64,000 bases of DNA from contig JANWVR010000117.1 in the NCBI GenBank assembly GCA_025056735.1, positions 1 through 64,000 of the forward strand. The letters are read 5' to 3'. Below are positions 27,256 through 37,146 of this stretch, in pieces. The notes beneath the pieces are model-generated. The model made no database searches and had not been told where the DNA came from. It saw only the letters and a list, made by a program, of their open reading frames with translations. The DNA is from Saprospiraceae bacterium (GTDB taxonomy: Bacteria > Bacteroidota > Bacteroidia > Chitinophagales > Saprospiraceae). The translations under genes and the position numbers were made by a program. Within the stretch, counting starts at the first letter, position 1. Each line of letters starts with the position of its first letter.

Positions 27256-27300
27256 AAATCCCCGTCCAGCACTGCGGCTCCTGGGCGGGGATTTCGTTTT
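27256..27300 (+). terminator. Terminator after the secreted-protein gene
   Basis: AAATCCCCGTCCAG pairs with CTGGGCGGGGATTT (one mismatch), loop about 11 nt, then a T-rich tract ending at 27300. Confidence 0.8.
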
Positions 27301-28186
27301 TGCCCCTCCCCTTTTACAGACCATGGTGCTGATTGCAAAGCCTCGTTTTTAGAGGGCGAGGTGCGTACCTCTTCTTTTGAAAGTGCGCGGCTCGCAATGA
27401 CCTGTTCTGTGGCGCATGTAGCCCAAAGGCCGAAGGGACGCCTTCCGTGCGCGCAGGAGGCTAGCATCCTGAAAGCATTTTATGAGTCGCAGGGCTACGG
27501 CTTCGATGAAGCCATCTTCGCGCAACCGGCTGCAAAACATTGCTGATGCCATGTAGCGCAGACCGCCGACGTATGCCTGTTTGAAGTTGGCCTCAGCATG
27601 TACCTCGGCAACAAGGGCGTATAGCCTCCTGCGTGTTGCCAAAGTTACCTCAAAATACACTTCGGGCTCATCGCCTCGTAGGTGGCCAGGCGCAGCGGCG
27701 AGAGGAGGCACTCAGCTAGCCTCGATGTGATATCGGTGCGTCGGAATATCCAACTCGGTCGAGAGGATTTTTTTACCGGGCTCGAAGAGACACTCGTTCT
27801 TCCTTATAAAAACCTGATGAAAGTTCTTTGACCCTACAAAAAAAATAATGTGGCCAATCTTCAAACGCTCTGCCGCCCGAAAGCGCAATCCAGCGTGCAG
27901 GTGGACAGGTAGATGAAAGTAATTCGAGTAGGTTTTAAGGCATCTTTCCCTCTGCGACTTTAATCGTAGGAGCAGCAACCCAATGCCCGCCTACACAAGT
28001 GGTTTCAACCGTCTCGCCTCTCCACAGGCAAAAACCATAAATGCAGTTTGCGGCTCTCCGTATAGCGCTAAGTCCCATGACTTAAGTCATGGGTTAGTAC
28101 CCTAAGCCTCTCTTCCCTGGCTTTATTTCGTCATTTTATAAAACTCAGGCCGATTTTTTAGTCAAAATGTATTCTTTTGAAATAAT
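27301..28186. other. Gene-poor region with no convincing gene
   Basis: Short open frames exist on both strands (for example 27349-27711 and 27712-27978, both minus), but none has a plausible start with a promoter, a recognisable domain or normal codon use. The segment around 27385-27450 resembles repeated non-coding sequence of a kind common between bacterial genes. The region contains the palindrome at 28074-28093 and becomes AT-rich towards 28190. It may be decayed mobile or repeat sequence. Confidence 0.5.
28074..28093. repeat. Perfect 20-bp palindrome
   Basis: CCCATGACTTAAGTCATGGG is its own reverse complement and is followed by GTTAGTACCC. The form resembles REP-type hairpins handled by Y1 (IS200-like) transposases, but no such transposase gene is present in the window. 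It could also be a protein-binding operator. Confidence 0.6.
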
Positions 28187-28224
28187 AAAAAACTCCGCGG
28201 GTAAAGAGAACCGCGGAGTTTTTT
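28187..28224. terminator. Bidirectional terminator
   Basis: AAAAAACTCCGCGG and CCGCGGAGTTTTTT form a 14-bp perfect stem with a 10-nt loop. On the minus strand it lies downstream of mltA and likely ends it. Confidence 0.85.
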
Positions 28225-28404
28225 CAGGGCATTTTCTATTGTATGAAGTTAGGCTTCCCTTAAGAAGGTGTAGTGGGCTCCGAAGCGACGGGCCATTCCA
28301 CCGGGGCGCAACTTTTGACAAGAGGATGAGCTATTTCCCTTGCGCAAGCGGATGAGAAAAAGGTGGGAGAGATGGGTTGCACATGCAAACCTGAGGGAAC
28401 GCCC

Positions 28405-29466
28405 TTACTGCTTTGGCAGCATTAGCCATAGGCGGCCGTAGCCATTGATCTTGCGGGCCTCTCGCAGGCCTTTTTTGCCGATACCGCTATAGAGGTCTAA
28501 GCGTTTAGTGGTGAGAATGGCGCCACCGCGGTCTTGGGCGAAGAGGATGCGGTAGATGTAGCCCTTCAAGCGTCCATTTTCGTCCACGTCAGGCAATTCA
28601 GCCAGCAGCGTGGCACCCAACGGGATGTACCGAGGGTCAACGGCTACAGAATAGCCGGCCGTAAGAGGGAAGAAACCCGCTCCGACAACCTCTGGGCTGC
28701 CCATTTTTTGAAAGAACACGTACTTGCCACCGCGCCCTTTAATGGAGCTGTGAAAGCCAAAGTGTTCGCGCTTACCGTCTGGATATTCCACCCAGCAAGA
28801 GCCTTGCAGTTGAGCATCGGCCAATTCGCTTTTGCTGCGAATCCAGGCCAGTTCTAAGCCTTTGCCCTCGAGAGCACCTTCTTCAATGGCTGCTGGCGAA
28901 GGCACATGGCCATCTGGACGGCGCAGAATGGGCACGGAGAACTCTGGAGTACGTACGCGGCTGGCCGGTATAATAGGCGTGTAATAGCCCGTGATGCGCA
29001 CGCGGTCGTCCTTGAGTTCGGTTTTTACGGTGTAAAAGTCAAAGCGATCTACCAAGGCTTCTGGTTGGAGTACCTGGCATGCCTGGAGCAGTTCCAGCGT
29101 ACGAGACATTTCCAACTTGCTGATGCCTTTCACAGGATAGTCGGGAACGTCGGGACGCTTCAGATAGTTGGCTTGTTCGTAAAGTGCCTGAAGCATATCG
29201 CCGTCGTAGGGCAGGTAAGGCAGTGTATCGGGTGCCGTGTGGTGCAACACTTGTGGATTAACCTGACGGCGCAGAATCAAAGGCTTGACGCGAGCAGGAG
29301 GGGCCATTAAGGCAATACGCGCCAGCGCTTCGGAACTGAAACCTTCGGAAGAAACGATGCTGGCTTTCGCTGCAGACGTAGTGGATACTGACTTGCTCCC
29401 CCAATCCAACATCAACAGTATGGGCGCTGAGAGCGCTAAAGCGAAAAACAATACTTTTCGTATCAT
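28405..29466 (-). CDS. mltA: Membrane-bound lytic murein transglycosylase A
   Basis: Cuts peptidoglycan glycan chains to 1,6-anhydro-muropeptides. The 353 residues have an N-terminal hydrophobic signal/anchor (about 4-22) without a lipobox, the MltA substrate domain (VRITGYYTPIIPASRVRTPE, residues 156-175) and a C-terminal 3D domain. The catalytic aspartate is D312 in FAQDRGGAI, equivalent to E. coli D308, with RLDLYSGIG after it and VDPRYIPLG before it. Without the lipobox it may be held by an uncleaved helix or be periplasmic. A promoter box lies at 29582-29589. Confidence 0.93.
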   Translation of the reverse strand: MIRKVLFFALALSAPILLMLDWGSKSVSTTSAAKASIVSSEGFSSEALARIALMAPPARVKPLILRRQVNPQVLHHTAPDTLPYLPYDGDMLQALYEQANYLKRPDVPDYPVKGISKLEMSRTLELLQACQVLQPEALVDRFDFYTVKTELKDDRVRITGYYTPIIPASRVRTPEFSVPILRRPDGHVPSPAAIEEGALEGKGLELAWIRSKSELADAQLQGSCWVEYPDGKREHFGFHSSIKGRGGKYVFFQKMGSPEVVGAGFFPLTAGYSVAVDPRYIPLGATLLAELPDVDENGRLKGYIYRILFAQDRGGAILTTKRLDLYSGIGKKGLREARKINGYGRLWLMLPKQ

Positions 29467-29581
29467 GGCAGAGAACCGATTTTGGGCTGTGGCAGCAACA
29501 AATGCGCCGGAAAAAGCGCGTCTTTGTCTGAAATCGAGGCCATATTACCTTTTGCAACCACGACCTTATTAAAAGAAAGAA

Positions 29582-29589
29582 CAAATGTA
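29582..29589 (-). promoter_or_regulatory. -7 promoter box of mltA
   Basis: TACATTTG on the minus strand; leader of about 115 nt in an AT-rich spacer. Confidence 0.5.
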
Positions 29590-29692
29590 ATGCCGAATGA
29601 ACGTCGTTGACTTTATTTTTATTCTTCTTTTGATAAACGTTAACAGGGTGCGCTTTGATAATCAGTTAGTTGTGTTTTTTATTTACAAATCG

Positions 29693-30259
29693 CTAAAAGT
29701 CCCATTTTCCGTTTCTTTTCCACTCATGAGCAGCGAGTAAGGCAGCTACGGAGAGCGCGTCGGTGATCTGGCCGTTTAAGGCCATTTGTACAGCTTCGTC
29801 GAAGGGTAGCCGGCGCAGTTGGAGCTGTTCGGTCTCCTCTGGCTGTGCCTGTCCTATCTCCAATTCTTGGGCCAAAAACGCGATGGCACGCTCGTCGGTA
29901 ACGCTATTGGAGAGGTGTAGCTCGAGCAGTTGGGTCCAGCGCCCGGCTCGGATGCCGGTTTCTTCCTTCAATTCTCTTTGCGCGGCCACTAAAGGTGCCT
30001 CGTGTACAGAGCCGCCGCCTTCGGGTATTTCCCAGCTGTACTGGTCGAGAGTGTAGCGATATTGCCCTACCAACCAGGTATAGCCTTCGTTGTCCACGGG
30101 TACGATGCCGAGGGCTATGTGTTTGAAGTGCACTACGCCGTAGATGCCAGCCTTTCCTGCAGGCGTGAGTACGTCCCGATGCGTTACGCGAATCCAAGGG
30201 TTGTCATATACCTGACATACGGCTCTGGTCGTCCACGGATTGTATTTTAGTTCAGACAT
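29693..30259 (-). CDS. Nudix hydrolase (ADP-ribose pyrophosphatase-like)
   Basis: A 188-residue enzyme that hydrolyses a nucleoside diphosphate linked to another moiety. The Nudix box is complete at residues 81-103 (Gx5Ex7REUxEExGU), ending RELKEETGI. The flanking YSWEIPEGGG and the N-terminal beta domain (NPWIRVTHRDVLTPAGK) resemble ADP-sugar pyrophosphatases of the NudF/YffH group. The exact substrate cannot be read from the sequence. It is same-strand with mltA but 226 nt away, probably a separate unit. Confidence 0.88.
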   Translation of the reverse strand: MSELKYNPWTTRAVCQVYDNPWIRVTHRDVLTPAGKAGIYGVVHFKHIALGIVPVDNEGYTWLVGQYRYTLDQYSWEIPEGGGSVHEAPLVAAQRELKEETGIRAGRWTQLLELHLSNSVTDERAIAFLAQELEIGQAQPEETEQLQLRRLPFDEAVQMALNGQITDALSVAALLAAHEWKRNGKWDF

Positions 30260-30765
30260 CTTACCTCGCTATTTAGTCCGGTTTTTGTCGTATTGGTCGA
30301 ATGCCCATACAGGCTGGTAGATTACCCCGACTTTAGCATTGCTATTCAAAGCAGCGCACCTTTTATCATATTTCTCCCCTGCAGGTGCCGGCGTTACTCT
30401 CCTTCTCCAAGACGGATTTTGAAAGCCTCATCCTCTGGCTGCTTGTTTTCATCCCGCCTCTTGCCGACCCCCGCTTTTTGTAGGCCAGCAGCGCATGAAA
30501 ACACCGGGGTTCTTTATGCGTGAATCCCATCCGCGTTATCCAATTGTGTCCATGGAAAGCCTTCTGGTAAGGCGACGGTAGCTCGGGAAGACGTTATTTG
30601 AAAGGAGCGATGGCAGGCTACCCGGATGCTTGAAAATCACAACATACTATCTGTTCCAACAACCGGGCCAATTTTGTCCGACTCCCTTTTTCCGTTGAAA
30701 AAAGTTTTTAATCAGTATGCGCCTCCCGCCAATTTTCATTCTTGAGAAAACGAGAATTTGGCGTT
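30260..30765. other. 500-nt intergenic region, no gene seen
   Basis: Divergent spacer between the Nudix and esterase-like genes. The only longer frame, 30293-30523 plus, has poor codon use and ends without context. No hairpin with a T run, RNA gene or exact TAnnTTTG box was found. The last 100 nt are AT-rich, as expected for the esterase promoter. Confidence 0.5.
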
Positions 30766-32202
30766 ATGAAACTGCTGCATCGCATCACTTGCACACTTTT
30801 CTGGGTTTTTGCCCTAGCGCCCTTGTGGCTGAAGGCAGAGTTAACCATCGTGGTTAATTCGTTGCCGGCGAATACGCCCGCGAGCGAACCCATTTACATT
30901 TCGGGGTCGTTCAACGGATGGTTGGCAGCCGAGCCGGCCACAAGGTTGGAGCGGAACATTTCGGGCAAGTTTCAGGTGAAAATACAGCCGCCGGTAGGGC
31001 CGCTGCATTTCACGTTTACGCGCGGTAGCTGGAGCATAGCGGAGGGCAACACTACGGGCGAATACCAGGCTGTTCACGTCGTGCACTACAATGGCCAGTC
31101 ACAGACGCTGACGGTGGACATTCCCAGCTGGCGCATCAGCAATCAGACGGCGTTTAATAGCGATAAAAAGGGCACGGTGGCCGTCGTAAATGACTCCTTT
31201 TTCATGCCACAGCTCAACCGCACGCGGCGCATTTATGCCTACTTGCCGCCGAATTACTATGCCAATAGCAGGCGCTATCCGGTGCTGTACATGCAGGACG
31301 GCCAGACGCTCTTCCAAAAGAGCGCCTCTATGGCCGACGAATGGGAGGTGGACGAGTCGTTGGACAAATTAGTTAACGAGGGCAATTACGGCTGCATCGT
31401 CATTGGTATTGAAAATGGCGGCGTCAACCAGATGAACGAGTACTCGCCCTGGTTCAACTCAATCCACGCAGCCGGCGGCCAGGGGGCTTCTTACATGAGC
31501 TTTATTGTCAACACGTTAAAGCCCTTTGTAGACTTGCACTTCCGCACCAGCCCCGACCGGGAGTACACGGGTATTGGCGGCAGCGGCTTTGGAGCGCTCA
31601 TCTCGCTGTACGGGGCTATGGAGTACCAGCATGTGTTTTCCAAGGTATTGCTCTTCTCACCGTCGTTTTGGTTTAGCGACATGGCCGTGCAAAACCACAT
31701 TCTGGGCAGGGGCAAGCGCAACGCTATGCGGATGTACTTTTTGGTGGGAGAGCAGGAGCCTGTTTATATCTTGCAAAGCACACGAAATGCCATGAACCGG
31801 CTGCGCGAGGTAGGCTTTGGCGACCACGAGATGAACCTCCTAATCCACCCCGACGGGCGTGGTACGATATCGTTCTGGCAGAAGCGCTACCCGGCTGCGT
31901 ACGAATGGCTGTTTGCTGGTCTGACGACGACGTCCACAGACCCTCGCCGTTTCGATGAAAAGAGGGTCTCTGTCACCGTTTACCCTAATCCTGCTACGGA
32001 CTGGGTGCGCGTGCGGACGACGGGCGCCAACGAATGGTTGCAGGTGCAGATCGTCGGTGCAAATGGCGCTGTCGTGCGCGACGTGCTGGCCTATGAAGAG
32101 GAGACTATAGCGGTGTATGACCTGCCGCGAGGCGCCTACTGGGTACGCATTCGCTCAGAAGATGCCGCTCAATGGCAGACGACTTCGCTGATCAAACGAT
32201 AA
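30766..32202 (+). CDS. Secreted esterase-like protein with N-terminal carbohydrate-binding-like and C-terminal T9SS domains
   Basis: A 478-residue three-part protein. A signal peptide (MKLLHRITCTLFWVFALAPL) is followed by a CBM20/48-like beta domain (IYISGSFNGWLAA, about 25-115), a putative-esterase alpha/beta-hydrolase domain (about 125-385; RRYPVLYMQDGQTLF and FSPSFWFSD are typical) and a type A sorting domain from about residue 404 (VTVYPNPATDWVRV to TTSLIKR). The nucleophile is probably S273 in GIGGSGFGAL. The position where I expect the catalytic histidine (DGxH before FW) is G366 (PDGRGTISFW), so activity is doubtful. The start at 30766 is chosen over 30742 because it yields the cleaner signal peptide. 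A terminator follows at 32256. Confidence 0.88.
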   Translation: MKLLHRITCTLFWVFALAPLWLKAELTIVVNSLPANTPASEPIYISGSFNGWLAAEPATRLERNISGKFQVKIQPPVGPLHFTFTRGSWSIAEGNTTGEYQAVHVVHYNGQSQTLTVDIPSWRISNQTAFNSDKKGTVAVVNDSFFMPQLNRTRRIYAYLPPNYYANSRRYPVLYMQDGQTLFQKSASMADEWEVDESLDKLVNEGNYGCIVIGIENGGVNQMNEYSPWFNSIHAAGGQGASYMSFIVNTLKPFVDLHFRTSPDREYTGIGGSGFGALISLYGAMEYQHVFSKVLLFSPSFWFSDMAVQNHILGRGKRNAMRMYFLVGEQEPVYILQSTRNAMNRLREVGFGDHEMNLLIHPDGRGTISFWQKRYPAAYEWLFAGLTTTSTDPRRFDEKRVSVTVYPNPATDWVRVRTTGANEWLQVQIVGANGAVVRDVLAYEEETIAVYDLPRGAYWVRIRSEDAAQWQTTSLIKR

Positions 32203-32255
32203 TTAGGACGTAGTTTTTGCGCACTATATGGAAATACAGCGGGCCTGACCGCAAG

Positions 32256-32289
32256 ACCGCGTATCTGCAAAGGCAGGCGCGGTTTTTTT
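32256..32289. terminator. Terminator between the esterase-like gene and polA
   Basis: ACCGCG pairs with CGCGGT, with an inner CTGC/GCAG pair, then seven T. Convergent genes share it. Confidence 0.75.
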
Positions 32290-32291
32290 GT

Positions 32292-35114
32292 TTAATGCGC
32301 CTCCAACCAGTTTTTGCCTGCGCCCATTTCCACCACGATGGGCACGCGCAGGTCAGGCAGGGCTGAGGTCATTTTCTCGCGGACGAGCGCCTGGAGGGCG
32401 TCCAATTCGTCTTTTCGGGCGTCGAAGACGAGTTCGTCGTGCACCTGCAGGATGAGGTGCGAGCGCATGTGGGCGGCGCGCAAGGCTTTCCAGATGTTGA
32501 CCATAGCCACTTTGATGAGGTCGGCGGCTGTGCCCTGGATAGGGGTGTTGATGGCCATGCGTTCGGCCATGCTTCGGTTCATGCCGTTGCGGCTGTGGAT
32601 GTCGCGCAGGTAGCGGCGTCGGCCTAAGAGGGTCTCGACATAGCCGTTGGTGCGGGCGAAGTCCACGATGGTTTCCATGTAGCGCTTCAGCCCTGGGTAC
32701 TGGGCGAAGTAGTTGTCAATGAGTTCTTTGGCTTCGGTGCGTTTGATGCCCAGCTGATTGCTGAGGTTGACAGCGCCGGCGCCATAGATGATGCTGAAGT
32801 TGACGGTTTTGGCGGCCCGGCGTTGTTCGGGGGTTACCTGCTCGAGCGGCACGCCGAAGACGCGCGCGGCGGTGGCCTGGTGGATGTCCTGGTTTTTTCG
32901 GAAGGCTTCGAGCATGGCCTCTTCGTTGCTGATGTGGGCGATGAGCCGCAGTTCGATTTGCGAGTAGTCGGCCGAGAGGATGAGATGCTCCTCATCCCGC
33001 GGGATGAAGGCTTCGCGCACGCGCCGGCCTTCGGGCGTTCGGATGGGAATGTTCTGCAGGTTGGGGTTTTGACTGCTGAGGCGGCCCGTGGCAGCTAAGG
33101 CCTGGTTGAACGACGAGTGTACGCGCCCAGTGCGCGGGTTGACCAGCGCGGGCAAGGCCTCTACGTAGGTGCTGCGCAGTTTTTGCAGCGCCCGGTGTTG
33201 CAAAATGTCGGCGCATACCGGGTATTCGGTTGCTAACGAAGAGAGCACCTCCTCGTCGGTGGAATACTGACCGCTCTTCATCTTTTTGCCCGGGTAAGGG
33301 ATTTTCAAGCGCTCGAAGAGCACTTCGCCCACCTGCTTAGGGCTGGAAACGTTGAAGGTGTGGCCCGTTTCCTGCAAGATTTTTTGTTCTAACGCCTGTA
33401 TATCAGCAGCCAATACCAGAGAATATTCTTTCAGGAAATGGGTGTCAATGCACACTCCGGCAAATTCCATGTCGGCTAAAACTTTGATAAGCGGGCATTC
33501 GACCCGCTGAAACAGGCGCACGAGGTTGGGGCCGCCGCTTTCTAAGAGCGGCTCAAGGTGATTTTTCAGCTGTAGGGCCAGGTCGGCATCTTCGGCGGCG
33601 TATTCTTTAATTTGCTCTAAGGGCACATCGCGCATATTGCCCTGGGTGGCGCCTTTTTTGCCAATCAGGTCCTCGATCTTGACCGGGCTGTAATCCAGAT
33701 AGGCCTCGGCTAAGTAATTGAGGTTGTGGCGCAATTCAGGTTCGAGCAAGTAGTGGGCGATCATGGTATCCCATAACGGGCCGCGCAGTTCGACATCGTA
33801 ATTTTTAAGGACAACGGCATCGTACTTGAGGTTTTGGCCGATTTTTTCGATGTTTTCGTTTTCGAAGAAGGGCCGGAATTCCTCCACAATGGCCTGAGCT
33901 TGAGCGCGATCGGCGGGGATAGGGACATACCAGGCTTCGTGCGGTTTGAAGGCGAAGGAGAAGCCCACTAAGTCCGCTTGCGTCGGTTCGATGGCGGTAG
34001 TTTCGGAGTCGTAGGCGACGGCAGTGCGCGTCAGCAGGAGTTGGAGGAGTTCAGCCCGGCGTTCGGGCGTGTCGGCTAAGTGATAGTGGTGCGGTGTGTT
34101 GTGGATATTTTTTGAGGCGTGGCGGATTTCGGGAGGCGAGGCGCTTTCGCCAGGGGGCGGCGGGTCATCTTCAAAGAGCGAACCTTGTCTGCCTGACGCA
34201 TCGGCTGCGGGTTTGGGCGATGAAGGCGCTGGCGCTCCGGCGAGCGGGTGTTTAAGGATGTCGTTGGCTAAGGTGCGGAATTCCAGTTCTTTGAAAATAT
34301 CCAACAGGGCTTCCCGGTCGAAAGGCTCTACTTCAAAGGCTTTTTCATCAAATGTTACCGGGGCGTTGGTGTCAATGGTGGCTAACCATTTGGAGAGTAA
34401 GGCTTGTTCACCGTGTTTTGCTACGATTTCGCCTACTTTGCCTTTAATGTTTTGGGCGTTTTTCAGTACATTTTCTATGGTGCCGTATTCGGCCAGCAAG
34501 CGGGTGGCTGTTTTTTCGCCTACGCCGGGCAGGCCAGGGATATTGTCCACGGAATCGCCCATGAGGCCCAGCATGTCAACGACCTGTTCGACGCGCTGTA
34601 TGCCCCAACGTTCGCACACTTCGGCGGGTCCCCAGATTTCTATTTCATTGCCCTGCCGACCGGGTTTGTAGAGGAAAATCCGGTCGGTAACTAATTGGCC
34701 CATGTCTTTGTCGGGCGTAACCAAATACACCTCGTAACCCTGTTCGGCCGCTTGGCGCGCTAAAGCGCCCATGACGTCGTCGGCCTCGTAGTTGGGCACG
34801 ATGACAACGGGCAGGTTCATGGCGCGCACGATTTTCTCGACCCACGGGATGGCGAGGGTGATGTCTTCGGGCTGCTCCTGGCGGTTTGCTTTATAGGGCT
34901 CGTATTGTTCGTGCCGAAATGTGCCGCCCGGCGGGTCAAACACCACCGCCAGATGGGTGGGTTTTTCACGCAGAAACATATCCCACAGCATGCGTACGAA
35001 GCCGTGGATGGCCGAGACGTTCCAGCCTTTGGAGTTAAACAAGGGCCGGGTGATAAACGCATAATGCGCGCGGTAGATCAGCGCGTGGCCGTCGAGGAGG
35101 AAGAGTTTTTTCAT
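32292..35114 (-). CDS. polA: DNA polymerase I
   Basis: Repair and Okazaki-fragment polymerase, 940 residues. The N-terminal 5' nuclease starts MKKLFLLDGHALIYRAHYAF and contains YEADDVMGALA and GLMGDSVDNIPG. The 3'-5' proofreading domain keeps its acidic residues: DSETT, GQNLKYDAV and YAAEDADLAL. The polymerase domain has SADYSQIELR, RRAAKTVNFSIIYGAGA and QVHDELVFDA. A linker rich in Pro, Ser and Asp separates the first two domains (about residues 295-340). The start at 35114 is the family start; the frame extends to 35159 without homology. Confidence 0.96.
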   Translation of the reverse strand: MKKLFLLDGHALIYRAHYAFITRPLFNSKGWNVSAIHGFVRMLWDMFLREKPTHLAVVFDPPGGTFRHEQYEPYKANRQEQPEDITLAIPWVEKIVRAMNLPVVIVPNYEADDVMGALARQAAEQGYEVYLVTPDKDMGQLVTDRIFLYKPGRQGNEIEIWGPAEVCERWGIQRVEQVVDMLGLMGDSVDNIPGLPGVGEKTATRLLAEYGTIENVLKNAQNIKGKVGEIVAKHGEQALLSKWLATIDTNAPVTFDEKAFEVEPFDREALLDIFKELEFRTLANDILKHPLAGAPAPSSPKPAADASGRQGSLFEDDPPPPGESASPPEIRHASKNIHNTPHHYHLADTPERRAELLQLLLTRTAVAYDSETTAIEPTQADLVGFSFAFKPHEAWYVPIPADRAQAQAIVEEFRPFFENENIEKIGQNLKYDAVVLKNYDVELRGPLWDTMIAHYLLEPELRHNLNYLAEAYLDYSPVKIEDLIGKKGATQGNMRDVPLEQIKEYAAEDADLALQLKNHLEPLLESGGPNLVRLFQRVECPLIKVLADMEFAGVCIDTHFLKEYSLVLAADIQALEQKILQETGHTFNVSSPKQVGEVLFERLKIPYPGKKMKSGQYSTDEEVLSSLATEYPVCADILQHRALQKLRSTYVEALPALVNPRTGRVHSSFNQALAATGRLSSQNPNLQNIPIRTPEGRRVREAFIPRDEEHLILSADYSQIELRLIAHISNEEAMLEAFRKNQDIHQATAARVFGVPLEQVTPEQRRAAKTVNFSIIYGAGAVNLSNQLGIKRTEAKELIDNYFAQYPGLKRYMETIVDFARTNGYVETLLGRRRYLRDIHSRNGMNRSMAERMAINTPIQGTAADLIKVAMVNIWKALRAAHMRSHLILQVHDELVFDARKDELDALQALVREKMTSALPDLRVPIVVEMGAGKNWLEAH

Positions 35115-35228
35115 AAAAACGAAGGCGTATGATGCCGCCCATGCCCGCTTAGAGGGCAACTGCGTGCAAAGATGGCGGTTTGGGCCGGCAACATGTTGCG
35201 CCGGTAGTTTCTTTTGCTAAGCGTTTTT

Positions 35229-36746
35229 TTACAAATAGATGCCTGCGCCGAAGCCCAGCGGCAGGTCGAGCACAAGCCAGAGGATCAGCAAAAGCACCCA
35301 ACCGACGCCAAAGACGACAGTGTAAGGCAGCATAGTGGCTACCAACGTGCCGATGCCGGCGCGCGCGTCGTAGCGCTGCATGAGCGCCACAATCAAAGCA
35401 AAATACGACATCATAGGCGATATAATGTTGGTGATACTATCGCCTACACGGTAAGCCGTCTGGGTAAATTCGGGCGAATAGCCCAGCAACATAAACATGG
35501 GAATAAATACCGGCGCCATGATGGCCCACTTGGCTGAGGCGCTGCCCATCACTAAGTTGACCGTAGCCGTTACCAGCACAAAAGCGACAGTGAGCGGAAT
35601 GGCGCCCAGCCCCGATGCTTTGAGGGCTTCGGCGCCTTTGACGGCAATGATCAGGCCGATATTTGTCCAGTTGAAGTAGGCCACAAATTGGGCGGCAAAG
35701 AACACCAGCACGATGTAGCCTCCCAGGGTCTCCATGCTTTTGGCCATGCCTTTCATCACGTCGGTTTCGCTGCGGATGGTTCGCGCGCCCCAACCATAGG
35801 CGATGCCGGTGATGGCAGCCCCCAAAAACAGCAGCGCCACAATACCCGACATGAAGGGCGAGTGCAAGATGTCGCCCGTTTTGGGGTCGCGCAGGTAGCC
35901 ATTCGCCGGCAGCAAACCACCCAGAATAAAGGCAGTAAATAGCCCTGCAGCTACCAGTGCGAAGCGCAGCCCTCGGCGTTCGGCGGCGCTCATAGGCTTT
36001 ACCTCCTCGGCCTTCTCGTCGCCCGTGTATGGCCCTAAGCGCGGCGCCACAATGCGCTCCGTCACCCACGTGCCCAGCAGAGCTATTAGCGGCGTAGAGG
36101 TTGCCATGAAATAGTAGTTGCAGGCCGGATTGACCCTATAGCCAGGCTCCACGATGCGCGCCGCCTCTTCCGAAAGGCCTGCCAGCAGCGGGTCAATCGT
36201 GCCCAACAGCAGGTTGGCGCTATAGCCACCCGACACGCCGGCAAACGCCGCAGCAATGCCCGCTACCGGATGCCGCCCTGCCGCCAGAAAAATGATGGCC
36301 GACAGCGGCACCAGTAACACATAGCCCACTTCGCTGGCCGTGTTCGACATAACGCCTGCGAATACCACTACGAACGTCAGCAAGCGCGCCGGCGACTTGA
36401 GCACCACCAACCGCAAAACCGTACCTATCAGGCCGCTTCCTTCAGCAATGCCAATGCCCAATAGCGACACCAGCACCGTGCCTAAAGGCGCAAAACCGGT
36501 GAAATTCTTTACCATGTCTGTCAGAACACGGTGCAGCCCCTCCACTGAAAGCAGGTTGACCACTCGAACCTCTTTGTGCGTGCCCGGATGCACAACGCTT
36601 AGATCGAACCAGCTGAGCAGCCCGCTAAGCATGATAATAAAAAGAGCAAAGCCCGCGAAGAGCGCCGCCGGATGCGGCAGCGCATTGCCCACGCGCTCGA
36701 CAATGGCCAAAAAGCGATTGACCCAAGAATTAGAGGAGGCTTTCAT
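35229..36746 (-). CDS. AbgT-family transporter
   Basis: A 505-residue inner-membrane protein with about 12 hydrophobic segments. Family traits include [17 protein letters not shown], the re-entrant hairpin region [20 protein letters not shown] and [16 protein letters not shown]. Members move p-aminobenzoyl-glutamate or export antimetabolites such as sulfonamides (MtrF, YdaH); which applies here is unknown. No aminobenzoyl-glutamate hydrolase gene is adjacent. The start at 36746 ([12 protein letters not shown]) is preferred to 36830, whose extra 28 residues do not fit. Confidence 0.88.
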   Translation of the reverse strand: MKASSNSWVNRFLAIVERVGNALPHPAALFAGFALFIIMLSGLLSWFDLSVVHPGTHKEVRVVNLLSVEGLHRVLTDMVKNFTGFAPLGTVLVSLLGIGIAEGSGLIGTVLRLVVLKSPARLLTFVVVFAGVMSNTASEVGYVLLVPLSAIIFLAAGRHPVAGIAAAFAGVSGGYSANLLLGTIDPLLAGLSEEAARIVEPGYRVNPACNYYFMATSTPLIALLGTWVTERIVAPRLGPYTGDEKAEEVKPMSAAERRGLRFALVAAGLFTAFILGGLLPANGYLRDPKTGDILHSPFMSGIVALLFLGAAITGIAYGWGARTIRSETDVMKGMAKSMETLGGYIVLVFFAAQFVAYFNWTNIGLIIAVKGAEALKASGLGAIPLTVAFVLVTATVNLVMGSASAKWAIMAPVFIPMFMLLGYSPEFTQTAYRVGDSITNIISPMMSYFALIVALMQRYDARAGIGTLVATMLPYTVVFGVGWVLLLILWLVLDLPLGFGAGIYL

Positions 36747-37146
36747 GCAAAAGACTTTTCTGAAAAAACACGCTTTTTCGGATAGCGCCCAAATGTACGA
36801 GGGGATTCGGAAAAGGCCTTCCGAAGGCAACAGGATAGGTTTTTCAGGCCGCTGACTGGAGCGCCTGAATATTGCCGTCGGAGGGGCTGTCTTTGCGGAA
36901 AATCCTCAAGTTGACCACCCGTTGCGCGCAAGGCATCTGCGTTCCATGCAGCCAACTGTCTCAACCGGGCATGGCATCGGCTAAATTGGAGCCGTATCCC
37001 TCATATTTCAAACCGCCTCAAACCAAAGGCATCGAAGGGCCGGTGAGGTGCGACTGCTCGTTGTTATCTCTAAATTCTTTCCCTCAAAACAGGTTCAATG
37101 AGGTGCTAACGCCCACCTTTGCCGTCGGATGTGCGTCATTTAAGGT
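36747..37146. other. 400-nt divergent intergenic region
   Basis: Lies between the transporter and porin genes. CACCTTTG at 37114-37121 differs from the TAnnTTTG box by one base and could drive the porin gene 25 nt downstream. No RNA gene or coding frame with support is visible. Confidence 0.45.

Noticed and set aside
27712-27978. 88-residue minus-strand frame in the gene-poor region
   Set aside because: Starts at TTG shortly after an in-frame stop, has no promoter box or known domain; could be a decayed gene but cannot be supported.
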